Assembly: GCA_937880805.1 (NCBI GenBank)
Contig: CALGRR010000099.1
Location: 1-44,772, forward strand
Direction: 5' to 3'
DNA length: 44,772 bases
Source: an uncultured Clostridia bacterium
GTDB lineage: Bacteria > Bacillota > Clostridia > Oscillospirales > Acutalibacteraceae
Every line of letters begins with the position of its first letter. The first letter of the stretch is position 1. Below the pieces are notes generated by a model, which was not told the origin of the DNA, did no database searches, and worked only from the letters and a program-made list of their open reading frames with translations. A program made the translations under genes and the position numbers. Positions 25,502-34,363 of the stretch are shown one piece after another.

Positions 25502-27043
25502 ATGAAACCTATAAAATCCTTGGTAATTCTTCTTGTTCTGATATTCGCTCTTACCGCTTGCGGAAAAGCACCGACGAAAAATCCCAACGAAGCTCCCGAC
25601 ACCGTAACGGATGCTGTTGAAATCATTTTAAGTGATAACAGCATAACAGTTGACGGCGAAGCAGTCGGTAGCGATAATTCAAGTGCCGTTTATACCGCAA
25701 ACGACATAATTTATTATGAATCGGGCAAAGATTTCACCTATGGCGAAGGCTCGGAAAAGGATGCTCATTCTGCAGATGAAGCGGCGGCACACACCGTTGT
25801 TCACATCACAAAAGCGGGCACATACAGCATCAGCGGAAAGCTCTCAAAAGGTCAGATTGCGATTGACCTCGGCGACGGTGCAAAAGAAAACCCCGAAGCT
25901 GTTGTAACGCTCATTCTGAACGGTGCCGATATATCCTGCTCTGTTGCTCCTGCGGTGATATTCTATAATGTTTATGAATGCGCAAACGATGAAGCAATAA
26001 AGGATGTTGATACCTCTGCAGCGGGTGCGAATGTAATCATCGCAGACGGGACGGTTAATGAAATCAGCGGCTCTTATGTTGAAAAAATATATAAACCAGA
26101 AACCGTTGTTCTGAATGACGAAAAAACCGAGGTTGAGGACGCAAAGAAGCTTCATAAATATGACGGTGCGTTCTATTCAAAGATGTCAATGAACATAAAC
26201 GGCGAAAAAGAGAACTCGGGTGTTCTGAATATCACCGCAGCCAACGAAGGTCTTGACAGCGAAATGCACCTGACAGTCAACGGCGGTATAATCAATATCA
26301 AGTCGGGCAATGACGGCATAAACACCAACGAAGACGGTGTTTCAGTTACTACCGTTAACGGCGGTAAACTGACAATAAAAGTTACCGGTGATACGGGCGA
26401 AGGTGACGGAATCGATTCCAACGGCTGGCTCGTAATCAACGGCGGAACGGTTATTGCTTCAGCTTGTTCTGACAGTGCGGATGCGGGTATAGACTCCGAT
26501 ATGGGCATTCATATAAACGGCGGCACAGTTATTGCAAGCGGCCATATGCTTGACAGAATCGAAGACGGAGGACAGAATTATTCCGTGTTCAATTTTGCAG
26601 AAAAGCAAAAGGGCGGCGAAGCAGTCACCCTCAAAAATAATGAAGAAAAAACCGTTCTTGAAGCCTGCCCCGAAAACGCATATTCCATTCTGATTTTCAG
26701 CAGTCCCGATTTAACGGCAGGCACCTACACTCTTTGGTGCGGTGACAAACAGCTTGCAGGTAACAGCAACGGGATGATGGGCGGCCACGGAATGCGACCC
26801 GACGGTTTGACACCTCCTGAAATGCCCGAAGGTGAAGTGCCACCCGAAGGCTTTGAACCGCCTGAAGACTTTACACATCCAAACGGTGAAATGCCGCCCG
26901 AAATGCCCGAAGGCGGCAGACCCGAAAAACCGTTTGGCGAAAAACCTGATATGCCGAATAATAATGCTCCGCAGGAACTTTCCTCTGATTTCATCATAAA
27001 AGACGGCGGCAATATGTTCGGCGGAATATCATTTCTTAACTGA
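25502..27043 (+). CDS. Carbohydrate-binding-domain lipoprotein (Cthe_2159/DUF4353-like)
   Basis: 513 residues. Lipoprotein signal with lipobox LTAC (Cys about 20). The body is a parallel beta-helix-type repeat region with the characteristic strings GLDSEMHLTVNGG, SGNDGINTNEDG, GEGDGIDSNG and DAGIDSDMGIHING. These resemble calcium- and polysaccharide-binding Cthe_2159-like proteins. Residues about 425-485 form a Pro/Glu/Met-rich repeat (PPEMPEG, PPEGFEPP), probably a wall spacer. It presumably holds polysaccharide at the cell surface. Often found near CotH and VTC-domain genes, but here it is alone. Terminator at 27048-27077. Confidence 0.87.
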   Translation: MKPIKSLVILLVLIFALTACGKAPTKNPNEAPDTVTDAVEIILSDNSITVDGEAVGSDNSSAVYTANDIIYYESGKDFTYGEGSEKDAHSADEAAAHTVVHITKAGTYSISGKLSKGQIAIDLGDGAKENPEAVVTLILNGADISCSVAPAVIFYNVYECANDEAIKDVDTSAAGANVIIADGTVNEISGSYVEKIYKPETVVLNDEKTEVEDAKKLHKYDGAFYSKMSMNINGEKENSGVLNITAANEGLDSEMHLTVNGGIINIKSGNDGINTNEDGVSVTTVNGGKLTIKVTGDTGEGDGIDSNGWLVINGGTVIASACSDSADAGIDSDMGIHINGGTVIASGHMLDRIEDGGQNYSVFNFAEKQKGGEAVTLKNNEEKTVLEACPENAYSILIFSSPDLTAGTYTLWCGDKQLAGNSNGMMGGHGMRPDGLTPPEMPEGEVPPEGFEPPEDFTHPNGEMPPEMPEGGRPEKPFGEKPDMPNNNAPQELSSDFIIKDGGNMFGGISFLN

Positions 27044-27047
27044 TTAA

Positions 27048-27077
27048 AAAAATCCAAGTCAGATGACTTGGATTTTT
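27048..27077. terminator. Bidirectional intrinsic terminator
   Basis: Thirteen-base arms AAAAATCCAAGTC (27048-27060) and GACTTGGATTTTT (27065-27077) around AGAT. It serves both the lipoprotein gene and the convergent phosphoesterase. Confidence 0.92.
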
Positions 27078-27081
27078 CCTT

Positions 27082-28419
27082 TTATATCATTGTAAATACT
27101 GTTCTGAGCAATGACACAACAATATTGAATATTCCCGCTTTTGAGTTTGCAGTGTTATCGGCAACGGTGAAGCTGTCGATAATTTCATCGGTATCGGTGC
27201 GGTAGGTTGTGCCCTCTATCGCAGCATCGGTAAATGTGAATGCCGTGTAGGTGGGCACTCTCACATCAAAAGCCGAAACGGTGAACGATGCAAGCTCCTC
27301 GGGAAGCGGGTCATAATTGCTGCCGGATGCCGAGGATGACTGAACATAAACCGTGCCCTCGCCATCTGCTTTTTTGCCCGCAAACATTGCCCCCGTGCGT
27401 GAATAGAGATGGTCGTGCCCGCAGAGCACCAAATCAATATCGTAGCAATCATAAAGCGATGAAAAGAGAACTCTTTCTTCGGAGTATTCATCATCGGCAA
27501 GCGATGCCGAATAGGGGTTATGGTGCATTGTTACAACACGCCATTTTGCATCGGGATAAGCTTTGACCGCTTTTCTTAAAAGCTTTGCAGTATCGGGCAA
27601 AAAGCTGTTGTTTGAATTAACCGTAATAAACAGCACATCGCCATAGTTGAAATAATAACCCGTTCCCGCCTCACTCGGAAAAAGCTCTTTAACCTCATTG
27701 GGGTTGTTGAAAATTTCACCGTAAAGCGTTGAATCGTCATCGTGGTTGCCTATGGCGTTTGCAACGGGCAACGAACGAAGCTCTTCGGGAGAAAGATAAG
27801 CCTTCATCTGGGTTATGCTGTCGGGTGATTGGAACTGGTCACCGCCCGAGATTGCAAATGCCGCATCGGGATAGCGTGAAAGCATTTTTTTGACGGTATA
27901 ATTCCAGCCGCAGGTGTCACGGATAAGTATTTCATCAAGCGTTTCATCGCCCGAACGGCCAATCTGTGCATCGGAAACAAACAAAGCCGTGAAATCATTT
28001 TCAGACTGAACGGTAAAGCTTTCCGCCTCGCTCCATTTTCCGTTTTCTGTATAGGAATAATAATAGGTTTTACCCACTTCAAGATTTGCTGCGGTTACCT
28101 TGTTGGATTTGCGGTTTTCAATCGCATCGCTCTGCGAAACTTCAAGCTCTTTGAAAGCCGACATATCGGCATTTTCCGATATTCTGAACGATACCTCGGT
28201 ATCGTTTCCGCCCGAAAGCCAGGAAAAACGAACCTCGCCCGCTTCGCCGCCTGGTGTAAGTGCGATAACGGTTTCATCCTCCATAATCGAGCTCCATTTC
28301 GGGCTGAATTGTACCAAAACATCTTCATTATATGCAAATCCCGGCTCCGCAAACGCCGAAACCGCAAAACACGAAACAAGCAACGCCGCAATAATAACAG
28401 CTGAAATAATCTTTTTCAT
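27082..28419 (-). CDS. Secreted metallophosphoesterase with N-terminal purple-acid-phosphatase-like domain
   Basis: 445 residues. Signal peptide ends AFA (about 24). An N-terminal fibronectin-III-like domain of the purple acid phosphatase type (about 35-135) is followed by the calcineurin-like core: SDAQIGR, GGDQFQ, GNHDD, MHHNPYS and GHDHLY. It hydrolyses phosphate esters outside the cell. The C-terminus ends in a hydrophobic helix (FNIVVSLLRTVFTMI) shared in style with other exported proteins here. It starts 11 bases after the GH31 gene, so it is in that operon. Confidence 0.9.
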   Translation of the reverse strand: MKKIISAVIIAALLVSCFAVSAFAEPGFAYNEDVLVQFSPKWSSIMEDETVIALTPGGEAGEVRFSWLSGGNDTEVSFRISENADMSAFKELEVSQSDAIENRKSNKVTAANLEVGKTYYYSYTENGKWSEAESFTVQSENDFTALFVSDAQIGRSGDETLDEILIRDTCGWNYTVKKMLSRYPDAAFAISGGDQFQSPDSITQMKAYLSPEELRSLPVANAIGNHDDDSTLYGEIFNNPNEVKELFPSEAGTGYYFNYGDVLFITVNSNNSFLPDTAKLLRKAVKAYPDAKWRVVTMHHNPYSASLADDEYSEERVLFSSLYDCYDIDLVLCGHDHLYSRTGAMFAGKKADGEGTVYVQSSSASGSNYDPLPEELASFTVSAFDVRVPTYTAFTFTDAAIEGTTYRTDTDEIIDSFTVADNTANSKAGIFNIVVSLLRTVFTMI

Positions 28420-28430
28420 ACCTGCTCACC

Positions 28431-30848
28431 TTATCTGTATAATTTCTGAATTTCCTCAATCGGGCCTCTGAATTCTTTTGCAACACGCTTAAGGGGCTTG
28501 TTATTCTTAACAAATCCGCCGAAAAGCATACCCTTATAATCCGTTGACATCTGGAATTTTGAGATAACCTTTGTGATTTCCTGCTTTTTATCGGCATTTT
28601 CAAGATAAATGCAATCATCAACGATTATTTCAAGCGTTGCATCTGCCTTTGCGGTAACGGAAACCTCTAATGTTCCGTCAGCATTCTCAACAACGGCATC
28701 TGCTCCGTTAACGCTCACCTTTCCGCTAACTATATCCCTGAATTTAACGGTGAAGGTTCTTGTTGCGGGAACAACAGATGAATCGCCCTCTGCTTTTGAT
28801 ATTTTAAATGAAACCTTATTGCCGTTTTCGGCAACGGTGAATGCGGTTTTGAGATATTCGCCGTTCTGATATGAGAGCGTTTCGCCGTCATCCTCATAAA
28901 GAATAAAGGTGTTGTTGCCTCTGTAAACAAGGATTTCAAGCTCCTCGGGGTTGGTGCAATCGTTTGTTCTGCCGTTTGCACTCATCGGGATTATTGCGCC
29001 CTCTTTTGCGAGCACGGGAATTGTTTCAAGGTCGCGGTACATCTCAACAACCTGATTTCCCTTATAAATTCTGCCCGTAAAAATATCGGTGTATCTGCCC
29101 TCGGGAATCCACACCTTAACACCCGCAAGATTTGTTTTGAGTGAGGTGTGCTCCGTTATGGGTGCAACGATAAGCTCGGTGCCGAAGAAAAATTCATTCC
29201 TGCAGTTATATGCGTTTTCATCCTCGGGATATGCATAATACATCGGCTCGCAGATAGCTCTGCAGTCGGTGTGGGTGCGGTAATTCATTGTGTAAATATA
29301 GGGCAGAAGCTTATGTCTTAAACGGAGTTCATTCTTTGCAATGCGTTCAACGGGGCCGCTGTAGTTCCAGGGCTCCTTGCCCGCAAATTCATTGTTTGTT
29401 GAGTGAAGCCTCATAACGGGGCTGAAAACTCCGAGCTGCACCCAGCGAAGATAAAGCTCATCATCCTTTTTGCCCATACAGTGTCCGCCAATATCGTGGC
29501 TCCACCAGGGATATGCAACATTTGAAGCCGTTGCGGTGTATCCGGGCTGATAGTCAAGGCTCTTCCAGGTCTGGGTTGTGTCCCCGCTGAAGCCAAGCGG
29601 ATAACGCTGGCTGCCCGCACCGCAGAAACGGGAAAGAATAAGCGGTCTGTGGTTATCCTTTGCATTATCAAGGAAATGATAATGGTTGAGTGCCCAGAGG
29701 GGGTCAAGTCCCTTAACCTTTGTTTTTGTGCCCTGCTGCCAATCAATCCACCAGAAATCAACGCCCATTTTCTCAAACGGATGATGAAGAATATCAAAAT
29801 ATTTCTCGGTGAATTTTTTATCGGTTATATCAAATTCAACGGGCTTTTTCTCGGCGGGGTTCTGACCCATTGCCCTGCACATTTCCTCATACTGATTTTC
29901 AAACCAGCGAACGCCCATTGAGGGGTGAATATTGAAGGTTACGCGGTATTTATCGTCTTTGAGCTTCTTTATAAAGCCCTCGGGGTCGGGGAAAAGGTCG
30001 GTGTTGAAGCTGTAGCCCGTCCAACCGACAGACCACACATCATAGATATACTCCATAAAGTTAAGATGCTTGCTCACTTTATGGGCATCCTTGCCGAATT
30101 TTTCTTTTATGTTAACCCAATGCCAATCCATATCAACCGTTGCAACGGTGATGGGCACCTCCTCCGCCTTGAATTTATCCATAAGGCTGAGATATTCATC
30201 CTGCGAATATGCCTTGTATCTGCTCCACCAGTTTGAAAGAGCATAGCGGGGAATGAGGGGCACCTTACCCGTAAGCTTATAAAGGTCGGTTGTTGCACCG
30301 ATATAGTCGTTGCCGTAGGCAAAATAGTATTCGTCGCTTTCGTTGTTATCACGGGGAAGAATTGTGCCGTCGGGCTTTATTACAAGGGTATCGCTGTCAT
30401 CAAGCACGGCAACGCCGTTTCGTGAGCATACGCCGTCACCAACCCTGTCAATAGCGGTAACGTCAAGGGTACGGCTTGTGCCCTTAAGGTTGCCCGCCTT
30501 GAAATTCTTAACCGTTCTGCCGTCGGCAAGCTTGATTTTAAGCATCTTGTGAGCTTTTAAAGAGTAGAAAAATTCTGCTTTTTCGGTTTTGATTATAACA
30601 ATTCCGTTTTTATTTTTAACGGTAAATTCGGGGTTGTCAAAATCTCTGAACCACACACTCTGGGTGGGTTCATTACAGAATCTGCTCTTTCCGCATTCTA
30701 TTTTTTGGTTTCTGCTTAATTTCAGGGTTTCAACTCTTAAAAGACACGGAGTTATAACCGTCAGCCTCGTTGCTCCGTTTACATACACCTGCTTTTTATC
30801 CGCAACGGGAGAGCAGTCAATTTTAAATCTCTTTTCAAACTGTTCCAT
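28431..30848 (-). CDS. Alpha-glucosidase-type glycoside hydrolase, family GH31
   Basis: 805 residues from ATG 30848, which follows GAGGA by six bases; upstream in-frame starts lack a site. GH31 retaining alpha-glycosidase. Nucleophile Asp369 in WWIDWQQ, acid/base Asp423 in GFSGDTTQTW, then WWSHDIGGH and LYLRWVQLGVFSPVMRLHS. N-terminal beta-sandwich and two C-terminal beta domains (DUF5110-like) are present. No signal peptide, so it is cytoplasmic and works on imported oligosaccharides. Promoter at 30880-30908. It heads a two-gene operon with a secreted phosphoesterase. Confidence 0.95.
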   Translation of the reverse strand: MEQFEKRFKIDCSPVADKKQVYVNGATRLTVITPCLLRVETLKLSRNQKIECGKSRFCNEPTQSVWFRDFDNPEFTVKNKNGIVIIKTEKAEFFYSLKAHKMLKIKLADGRTVKNFKAGNLKGTSRTLDVTAIDRVGDGVCSRNGVAVLDDSDTLVIKPDGTILPRDNNESDEYYFAYGNDYIGATTDLYKLTGKVPLIPRYALSNWWSRYKAYSQDEYLSLMDKFKAEEVPITVATVDMDWHWVNIKEKFGKDAHKVSKHLNFMEYIYDVWSVGWTGYSFNTDLFPDPEGFIKKLKDDKYRVTFNIHPSMGVRWFENQYEEMCRAMGQNPAEKKPVEFDITDKKFTEKYFDILHHPFEKMGVDFWWIDWQQGTKTKVKGLDPLWALNHYHFLDNAKDNHRPLILSRFCGAGSQRYPLGFSGDTTQTWKSLDYQPGYTATASNVAYPWWSHDIGGHCMGKKDDELYLRWVQLGVFSPVMRLHSTNNEFAGKEPWNYSGPVERIAKNELRLRHKLLPYIYTMNYRTHTDCRAICEPMYYAYPEDENAYNCRNEFFFGTELIVAPITEHTSLKTNLAGVKVWIPEGRYTDIFTGRIYKGNQVVEMYRDLETIPVLAKEGAIIPMSANGRTNDCTNPEELEILVYRGNNTFILYEDDGETLSYQNGEYLKTAFTVAENGNKVSFKISKAEGDSSVVPATRTFTVKFRDIVSGKVSVNGADAVVENADGTLEVSVTAKADATLEIIVDDCIYLENADKKQEITKVISKFQMSTDYKGMLFGGFVKNNKPLKRVAKEFRGPIEEIQKLYR

Positions 30849-30879
30849 ATTTATTCCTCGCTGTAAATTTATCATTTTA

Positions 30880-30908
30880 ATTATATATTTTTATTATTTT
30901 AAAGTCAA
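30880..30908 (-). promoter_or_regulatory. Sigma-A promoter for the GH31 operon
   Basis: Minus strand: -35 TTGACT (30903-30908), 17-base spacer, -10 TATAAT (30880-30885). Confidence 0.82.
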
Positions 30909-30925
30909 TAAATACCTCGTATAAC

Positions 30926-30952
30926 AAAAAATGCAGACTGCCATAGTCTGCA
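30926..30952 (-). terminator. Terminator of the XRE regulator gene
   Basis: Stem TGCAGACT (30932-30939) with AGTCTGCA (30945-30952). On the minus strand it is followed by TTTTTTGTT. Confidence 0.85.
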
Positions 30953-30961
30953 CTGTTAGTT

Positions 30962-31237
30962 TTATTTCTTTTTGTTTATTATTTCATCCGAAAACACTGA
31001 TGCATTTATTAAGTCTGCAGGGTCAACCTCCAATGCATCTGCAATGTTGAAAAAGACTTCCAAGGAAAAAGGTCGTATAATACCGGGAGCTTCAATCGCA
31101 CTTATATGTGAACGGCTGACGTTTGCTTTTTCAGACAGCTGCTCTTGAGACATTCCTCTCATTTTGCGAAGAGCAGCAATCGCTATTCCGAGCTGTAAGA
31201 ATCTATCTCTGTTTTTAAATTCAACTTCTTTGCTCAA
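30962..31237 (-). CDS. Small XRE-family DNA-binding protein
   Basis: About 91 residues from TTG 31237, six bases after AGGTG; a GTG at 31246 in the same frame is possible and would give 94. Cro/CI helix-turn-helix with LRKMRGMSQEQLSEKANVSR and SHISAIEA. Only the DNA-binding domain plus a short tail is present. Its target is unknown. It lies between the GH31 operon and an independent RNA unit, facing away from the latter, so it could regulate either. Confidence 0.85.
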   Translation of the reverse strand: MSKEVEFKNRDRFLQLGIAIAALRKMRGMSQEQLSEKANVSRSHISAIEAPGIIRPFSLEVFFNIADALEVDPADLINASVFSDEIINKKK

Positions 31238-31304
31238 TAAAATCACCTGCTTTATAACAATTATACTTTTTCCGTAAAAATTTACTGTATTCTTTACAAA
31301 GCAC

Positions 31305-31333
31305 TTGACTTATATTTAGAGCAGATATATAAT
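31305..31333 (+). promoter_or_regulatory. Strong sigma-A promoter of the orphan RNA
   Basis: -35 TTGACT (31305-31310), 17-base spacer, -10 TATAAT (31328-31333). No coding sequence follows on this strand before the terminator at 31460. Confidence 0.85.
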
Positions 31334-31339
31334 TAAGTT

Positions 31340-31494
31340 GTGCAAACATATATCTTATACGGTCTCTATACACATACAATACAGGAACGGCGTGTTTTAT
31401 GTAACCCCCCGTTTAGTTCTCTTTATGGAGATGAATCAGATAGCCAGACCGTTAAGATAGCCCTGTGAGTGTTTAGCTCACAGGGCGTTTTTAT
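31340..31494 (+). ncRNA. Putative structured small RNA, about 155 nt, family not recognised
   Basis: Transcription unit defined by the promoter at 31305-31333 and an intrinsic terminator. Near the 5' end, 31351-31365 (TATCTTATACGGTCT) pairs with 31446-31459 (AGACCGTTAAGATA) in a 14-bp stem with one bulged T. An apical stem AACGG (31386-31390)/CCGTT (31409-31413) encloses a C-rich stretch, CCCCCC at 31405-31410. No open reading frame of use is present, and the next gene is on the other strand, so it is not a cis riboswitch. The closing stem, internal loop and apical stem recall 6S RNA, while the C-rich stretch recalls trans-acting RNAs of Firmicutes such as RsaE/RoxS. Neither match is firm. 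Confidence 0.72.
31460..31494 (+). terminator. Intrinsic terminator of the orphan RNA
   Basis: Ten-base arms GCCCTGTGAG (31460-31469) and CTCACAGGGC (31477-31486), followed by GTTTTTATTT. Confidence 0.93.
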
Positions 31495-31504
31495 TTAAAC
31501 AAAG

Positions 31505-33130
31505 TCAACCGACCGTATTATCGCTGTCGGTTACCTTCTTTACGCATTTTGTTTTAATTCTATACGGTGCATCAAAAGAGTTGCCCGAGATTTCCGCCTC
31601 TTCAACATATTCAAGCCATATGAGGTGTTCGGCAAAATGCGGTTTTTCAAAGATATTATCTTTAAGCACAAGTCTGCCGTGAACGGGTGTTTCGGAGCTT
31701 TCATCCATAACCTTAGGTGTATAGCGGATTGAGGGTGCCCCCTCCCACATACAAGCGTTTTCGCATCTGCTTACTCTGTTGTTTCTGAAAATGATTTCTT
31801 TCGTATAGCCCGATTCAAACCAGAAGTTGCAATCATCTTCAATAAGCAGGGCGGGGCCCCACAGATTATGGAAATTGTTGTTTTCTATAATTACCTCGCC
31901 TCTTGTTGTGCAAAGAATTCCTCTGCCCGAGGTGGGCCCGAAATCGCAGTTTCTCACATAAAGATTCGGAGTCCACGTTGCGTTTTCAACAACATCCTTT
32001 TCAAGCTCGATTCCGGGAACATCCCCCTCAATCAGAAGCTTTATATCCGTATCGTTAAGCTTTTCAAAGCTTTTAACCGTTGCCTTGCCGAACGGAATGA
32101 GAGTGTTCCATTTTATGAATTCAAGCTCATCACCCTCGGCAAACGCCTGAAAGCCCCAGCTTTCGTTATGCATAAAACGAACAACAAGGCTGCTGCCGTT
32201 TCTTTCAACAATACGAAGATGCGTGCCGTGAACATTTATGTAGTCATCCTGTGCACCCCACGCTTTGCAGTTTTCAATTATAAGATTGCCCCTGCAGCCC
32301 GAAAACTGAAAGAAATCGGCGGTGCTTGCTATCGTTCTGCCCTCGGCGGGTGTAAAATCGCAGTTTCTGTAGGTAACATTTTCGCAAAACTGCGAAACCA
32401 TACCCAGCCCGTGCATAAATTTTATTCTTAAATTTTCAAAATCCAGATTTTTGCATCTCTGGAAAAGGCTTCCCGTCTGGTCACGCACAATGCTTCGGGT
32501 CTGGATAATACAGCCCTCATCAAAGGGTGCCTCTTTGTTTTCAAGGGTAACCTTCAGCGTGTTTTCGTCAATTCTCTCTATGCTTTCAAAGATCAGATCT
32601 TCTCTTCTGAAGTCACGGCACATCTGCTTTTCGGGGTCAAATATTTTCACATATCTGCCCCTTACTGCGTAGCGGTCCTCCCAATAAGGCTTGCCGTCTG
32701 AACCGTTTTCGCCCTGCCATATAAGCTCATTTCCGTCAATTCTGAAACGGCAATCGGAATTTATTCTTATAATGCACTCGCCGTTTTTATTTGAAAGAAT
32801 TTTAAATTCGGTCATAGTGGGGCAGGCATAGTCAACGGTTAAATTTTTAACCGTTATATTTTCGCATTTATCAAAAAGAAACGGCGTCATTTTTCCGTGA
32901 ACAAGCAGAGTTGCACCGTTGCCGTCGATAGTTATATTCTTTTTTTCTTTGATAAAAACTGCACTTCTTCGCAATCCGTTGGGGTTTTCGTGCTTTTTTG
33001 CCGTGTTGGTGCAGAAATAGCCCTCAACCTCAAAGGAGTCATCCTGACGCACATCATAAATTTTATTCTTTTCAAGCACAACGGTTTCACCGCTGCCGAT
33101 ATTCATAAAAATGCTGCTCAATTCGTTCAT
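31505..33130 (-). CDS. GH110-like beta-helix alpha-galactosidase
   Basis: 541 residues forming a right-handed parallel beta-helix. The order of motifs follows GH110 alpha-1,3-galactosidases: GLGMVSQFCENV, TPAEGRTIASTAD, the core GAQDDYINVHG (about 292-302), then a segment of GRGILCTTRGEVIIENNNF type and ALLIEDDCNFWFESG. GH110 enzymes remove terminal alpha-galactose, for example from blood-group B or linear alpha-Gal glycans. No signal peptide is present, so it would act inside the cell on imported oligosaccharides, unlike the exported Bacteroides enzymes. Promoter at 33151-33179, ribosome site AGGTGGG. Divergent from the propeller glycosidase gene. Confidence 0.83.
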   Translation of the reverse strand: MNELSSIFMNIGSGETVVLEKNKIYDVRQDDSFEVEGYFCTNTAKKHENPNGLRRSAVFIKEKKNITIDGNGATLLVHGKMTPFLFDKCENITVKNLTVDYACPTMTEFKILSNKNGECIIRINSDCRFRIDGNELIWQGENGSDGKPYWEDRYAVRGRYVKIFDPEKQMCRDFRREDLIFESIERIDENTLKVTLENKEAPFDEGCIIQTRSIVRDQTGSLFQRCKNLDFENLRIKFMHGLGMVSQFCENVTYRNCDFTPAEGRTIASTADFFQFSGCRGNLIIENCKAWGAQDDYINVHGTHLRIVERNGSSLVVRFMHNESWGFQAFAEGDELEFIKWNTLIPFGKATVKSFEKLNDTDIKLLIEGDVPGIELEKDVVENATWTPNLYVRNCDFGPTSGRGILCTTRGEVIIENNNFHNLWGPALLIEDDCNFWFESGYTKEIIFRNNRVSRCENACMWEGAPSIRYTPKVMDESSETPVHGRLVLKDNIFEKPHFAEHLIWLEYVEEAEISGNSFDAPYRIKTKCVKKVTDSDNTVG

Positions 33131-33150
33131 ATCTATCCCACCTGTATTTT

Positions 33151-33179
33151 ATTATACTTCACCTTTCCGTAAAACTCAA
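33151..33179 (-). promoter_or_regulatory. Sigma-A promoter for the GH110-like gene
   Basis: Minus strand: -35 TTGAGT (33174-33179), 17-base spacer, -10 TATAAT (33151-33156). Confidence 0.75.
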
Positions 33180-33208
33180 TCATTTAATCAATCTTAATGT
33201 GTTTTTTG

Positions 33209-33237
33209 TTGTTATTTTCAAGATAATATATTATAAT
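33209..33237 (+). promoter_or_regulatory. Sigma-A promoter for the propeller glycosidase gene
   Basis: -35 TTGTTA (33209-33214), 17-base spacer, -10 TATAAT (33232-33237). Confidence 0.75.
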
Positions 33238-33266
33238 GTATCTATAACAGTAAAAGGAAAACGCTT

Positions 33267-34232
33267 ATGAAAAATCTTACACTTGAACAAATAACAAATG
33301 CGGATTTTGAAATCTGCAGCACTCCGATTTTAAAGCCGTTCAACGGCTCTTTTGTTGTTGCCGACCCGTCAATGCTGACTCCCGATAACAGCCACGACGG
33401 CAGGTGGCATATGTTTTGCCACACCACCTTCGGAATTCATCATTTTGAAAGTGACAACGGAACCGATTTCCGCCGTGTAAACAAAATTGTAAACAGAGCA
33501 ATGCGGCCCAACATAAATCGCATTAACGGCAGATATTATCTTTTTTATGAAAGAACACGCCCGCTTATTGCAAATGCCCTGAATGTTGTTAATGCGGTTA
33601 AGTGGAAATCCGAAATTTATGTTGTTGAGAGCCTGGATTTAATAAGCTGGTCAAAGCCGAAGCCCGTTATAACGGATGCAAAAGGCTTTGAAGAAAGCGA
33701 CAGAGGCAGCTCAATTTCAAATCCGTTTCTGCTTCGTGAAAACGGAAAGAACCGCATTTATTTTTCCTGCGGACTCACTTTCATAAAAGACTGCGGCTTC
33801 TGCGAGCCAACTTATATATGCTCTGCCGAAAGCGATAATATCACAAGCGGATATGTTTGTGCAGACAGACCGATTATTTCCCCCGATAAAAATAACCCTT
33901 ATCTCAATCTTTGCAGCGGCTGCCTCAAGGTTTATAAGCTGAAAGACGGATATATAGGCATACAGAACGGTCTTTACGAAAAAGACGGTCACAGCCACTC
34001 TGCAATTATTCTTCTTTCATCGGCAGACGGTCTTTCGTTTAAGTTTGAAAAGATGCTTGTTGAGCCCGCCGTTGTTGACGGCAAGGATTGGATGAAGCAG
34101 TTTGTTTACGCAAGCCATCTTGTAAGGCACGGCAACACGCTCCGCCTTTATTTCAATGCCAGAGATGATGCGAATGCTATAAAGGGCAGAGAGTGCATCG
34201 GATTTGCACAAGCGGAGATTGTCAATTCGTAA
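33267..34232 (+). CDS. Five-bladed beta-propeller glycosidase-like protein (GH43/GH130-like)
   Basis: 321 residues with no signal peptide. Repeated blade signatures (VADPSML, GRWHMFCHT, RYYLFYERT, SISNPFLL, LRLYFNARD) are those of five-bladed propeller glycosidases and phosphorylases. The Asp in VADPSM and the region before YLFYER are in the usual active-site positions, but I cannot place it firmly in GH43, GH32 or GH130. Probably cytoplasmic processing of imported sugars together with the divergent GH110-like enzyme. Its stop codon lies inside an interspersed repeat (34224-34255), which supplies the last residues. Confidence 0.8.
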   Translation: MKNLTLEQITNADFEICSTPILKPFNGSFVVADPSMLTPDNSHDGRWHMFCHTTFGIHHFESDNGTDFRRVNKIVNRAMRPNINRINGRYYLFYERTRPLIANALNVVNAVKWKSEIYVVESLDLISWSKPKPVITDAKGFEESDRGSSISNPFLLRENGKNRIYFSCGLTFIKDCGFCEPTYICSAESDNITSGYVCADRPIISPDKNNPYLNLCSGCLKVYKLKDGYIGIQNGLYEKDGHSHSAIILLSSADGLSFKFEKMLVEPAVVDGKDWMKQFVYASHLVRHGNTLRLYFNARDDANAIKGRECIGFAQAEIVNS

Positions 34233-34255
34233 TTCGTAATGCGTAATTAATTACG
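34224..34255. repeat. Interspersed GTAATTCGTAAT-type repeat, copy 1
   Basis: Tandem units AATTCGTAATTCGTAATGCG run into the palindrome CGTAATTAATTACG. Nearly the same units occur at 40558-40595. The element begins inside the last codons of the propeller gene. Confidence 0.75.
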
Positions 34256-34302
34256 GGCGTCGCCATTACCAATTATATTTTACCGTATGCCTTAACTTTT
34301 TC

Positions 34303-34331
34303 TTGAACAACAATCCGGTATTTGATATAAT
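34303..34331 (+). promoter_or_regulatory. Sigma-A promoter for rarA
   Basis: -35 TTGAAC (34303-34308), 17-base spacer, -10 TATAAT (34326-34331). Confidence 0.8.
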
Positions 34332-34363
34332 AAAGTTTAGTTTGAAAATAAAGGAATGATTTT

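Noticed and set aside
31340..31494. Riboswitch or T-box leader
   Set aside because: There is no downstream gene on the same strand, and none of the conserved cores I know (T-box, c-di-GMP, preQ1, SAM, TPP) was recognised.
31868..32431. 187-codon plus-strand open frame
   Set aside because: It is antisense to the GH110-like gene, whose motifs are clear.
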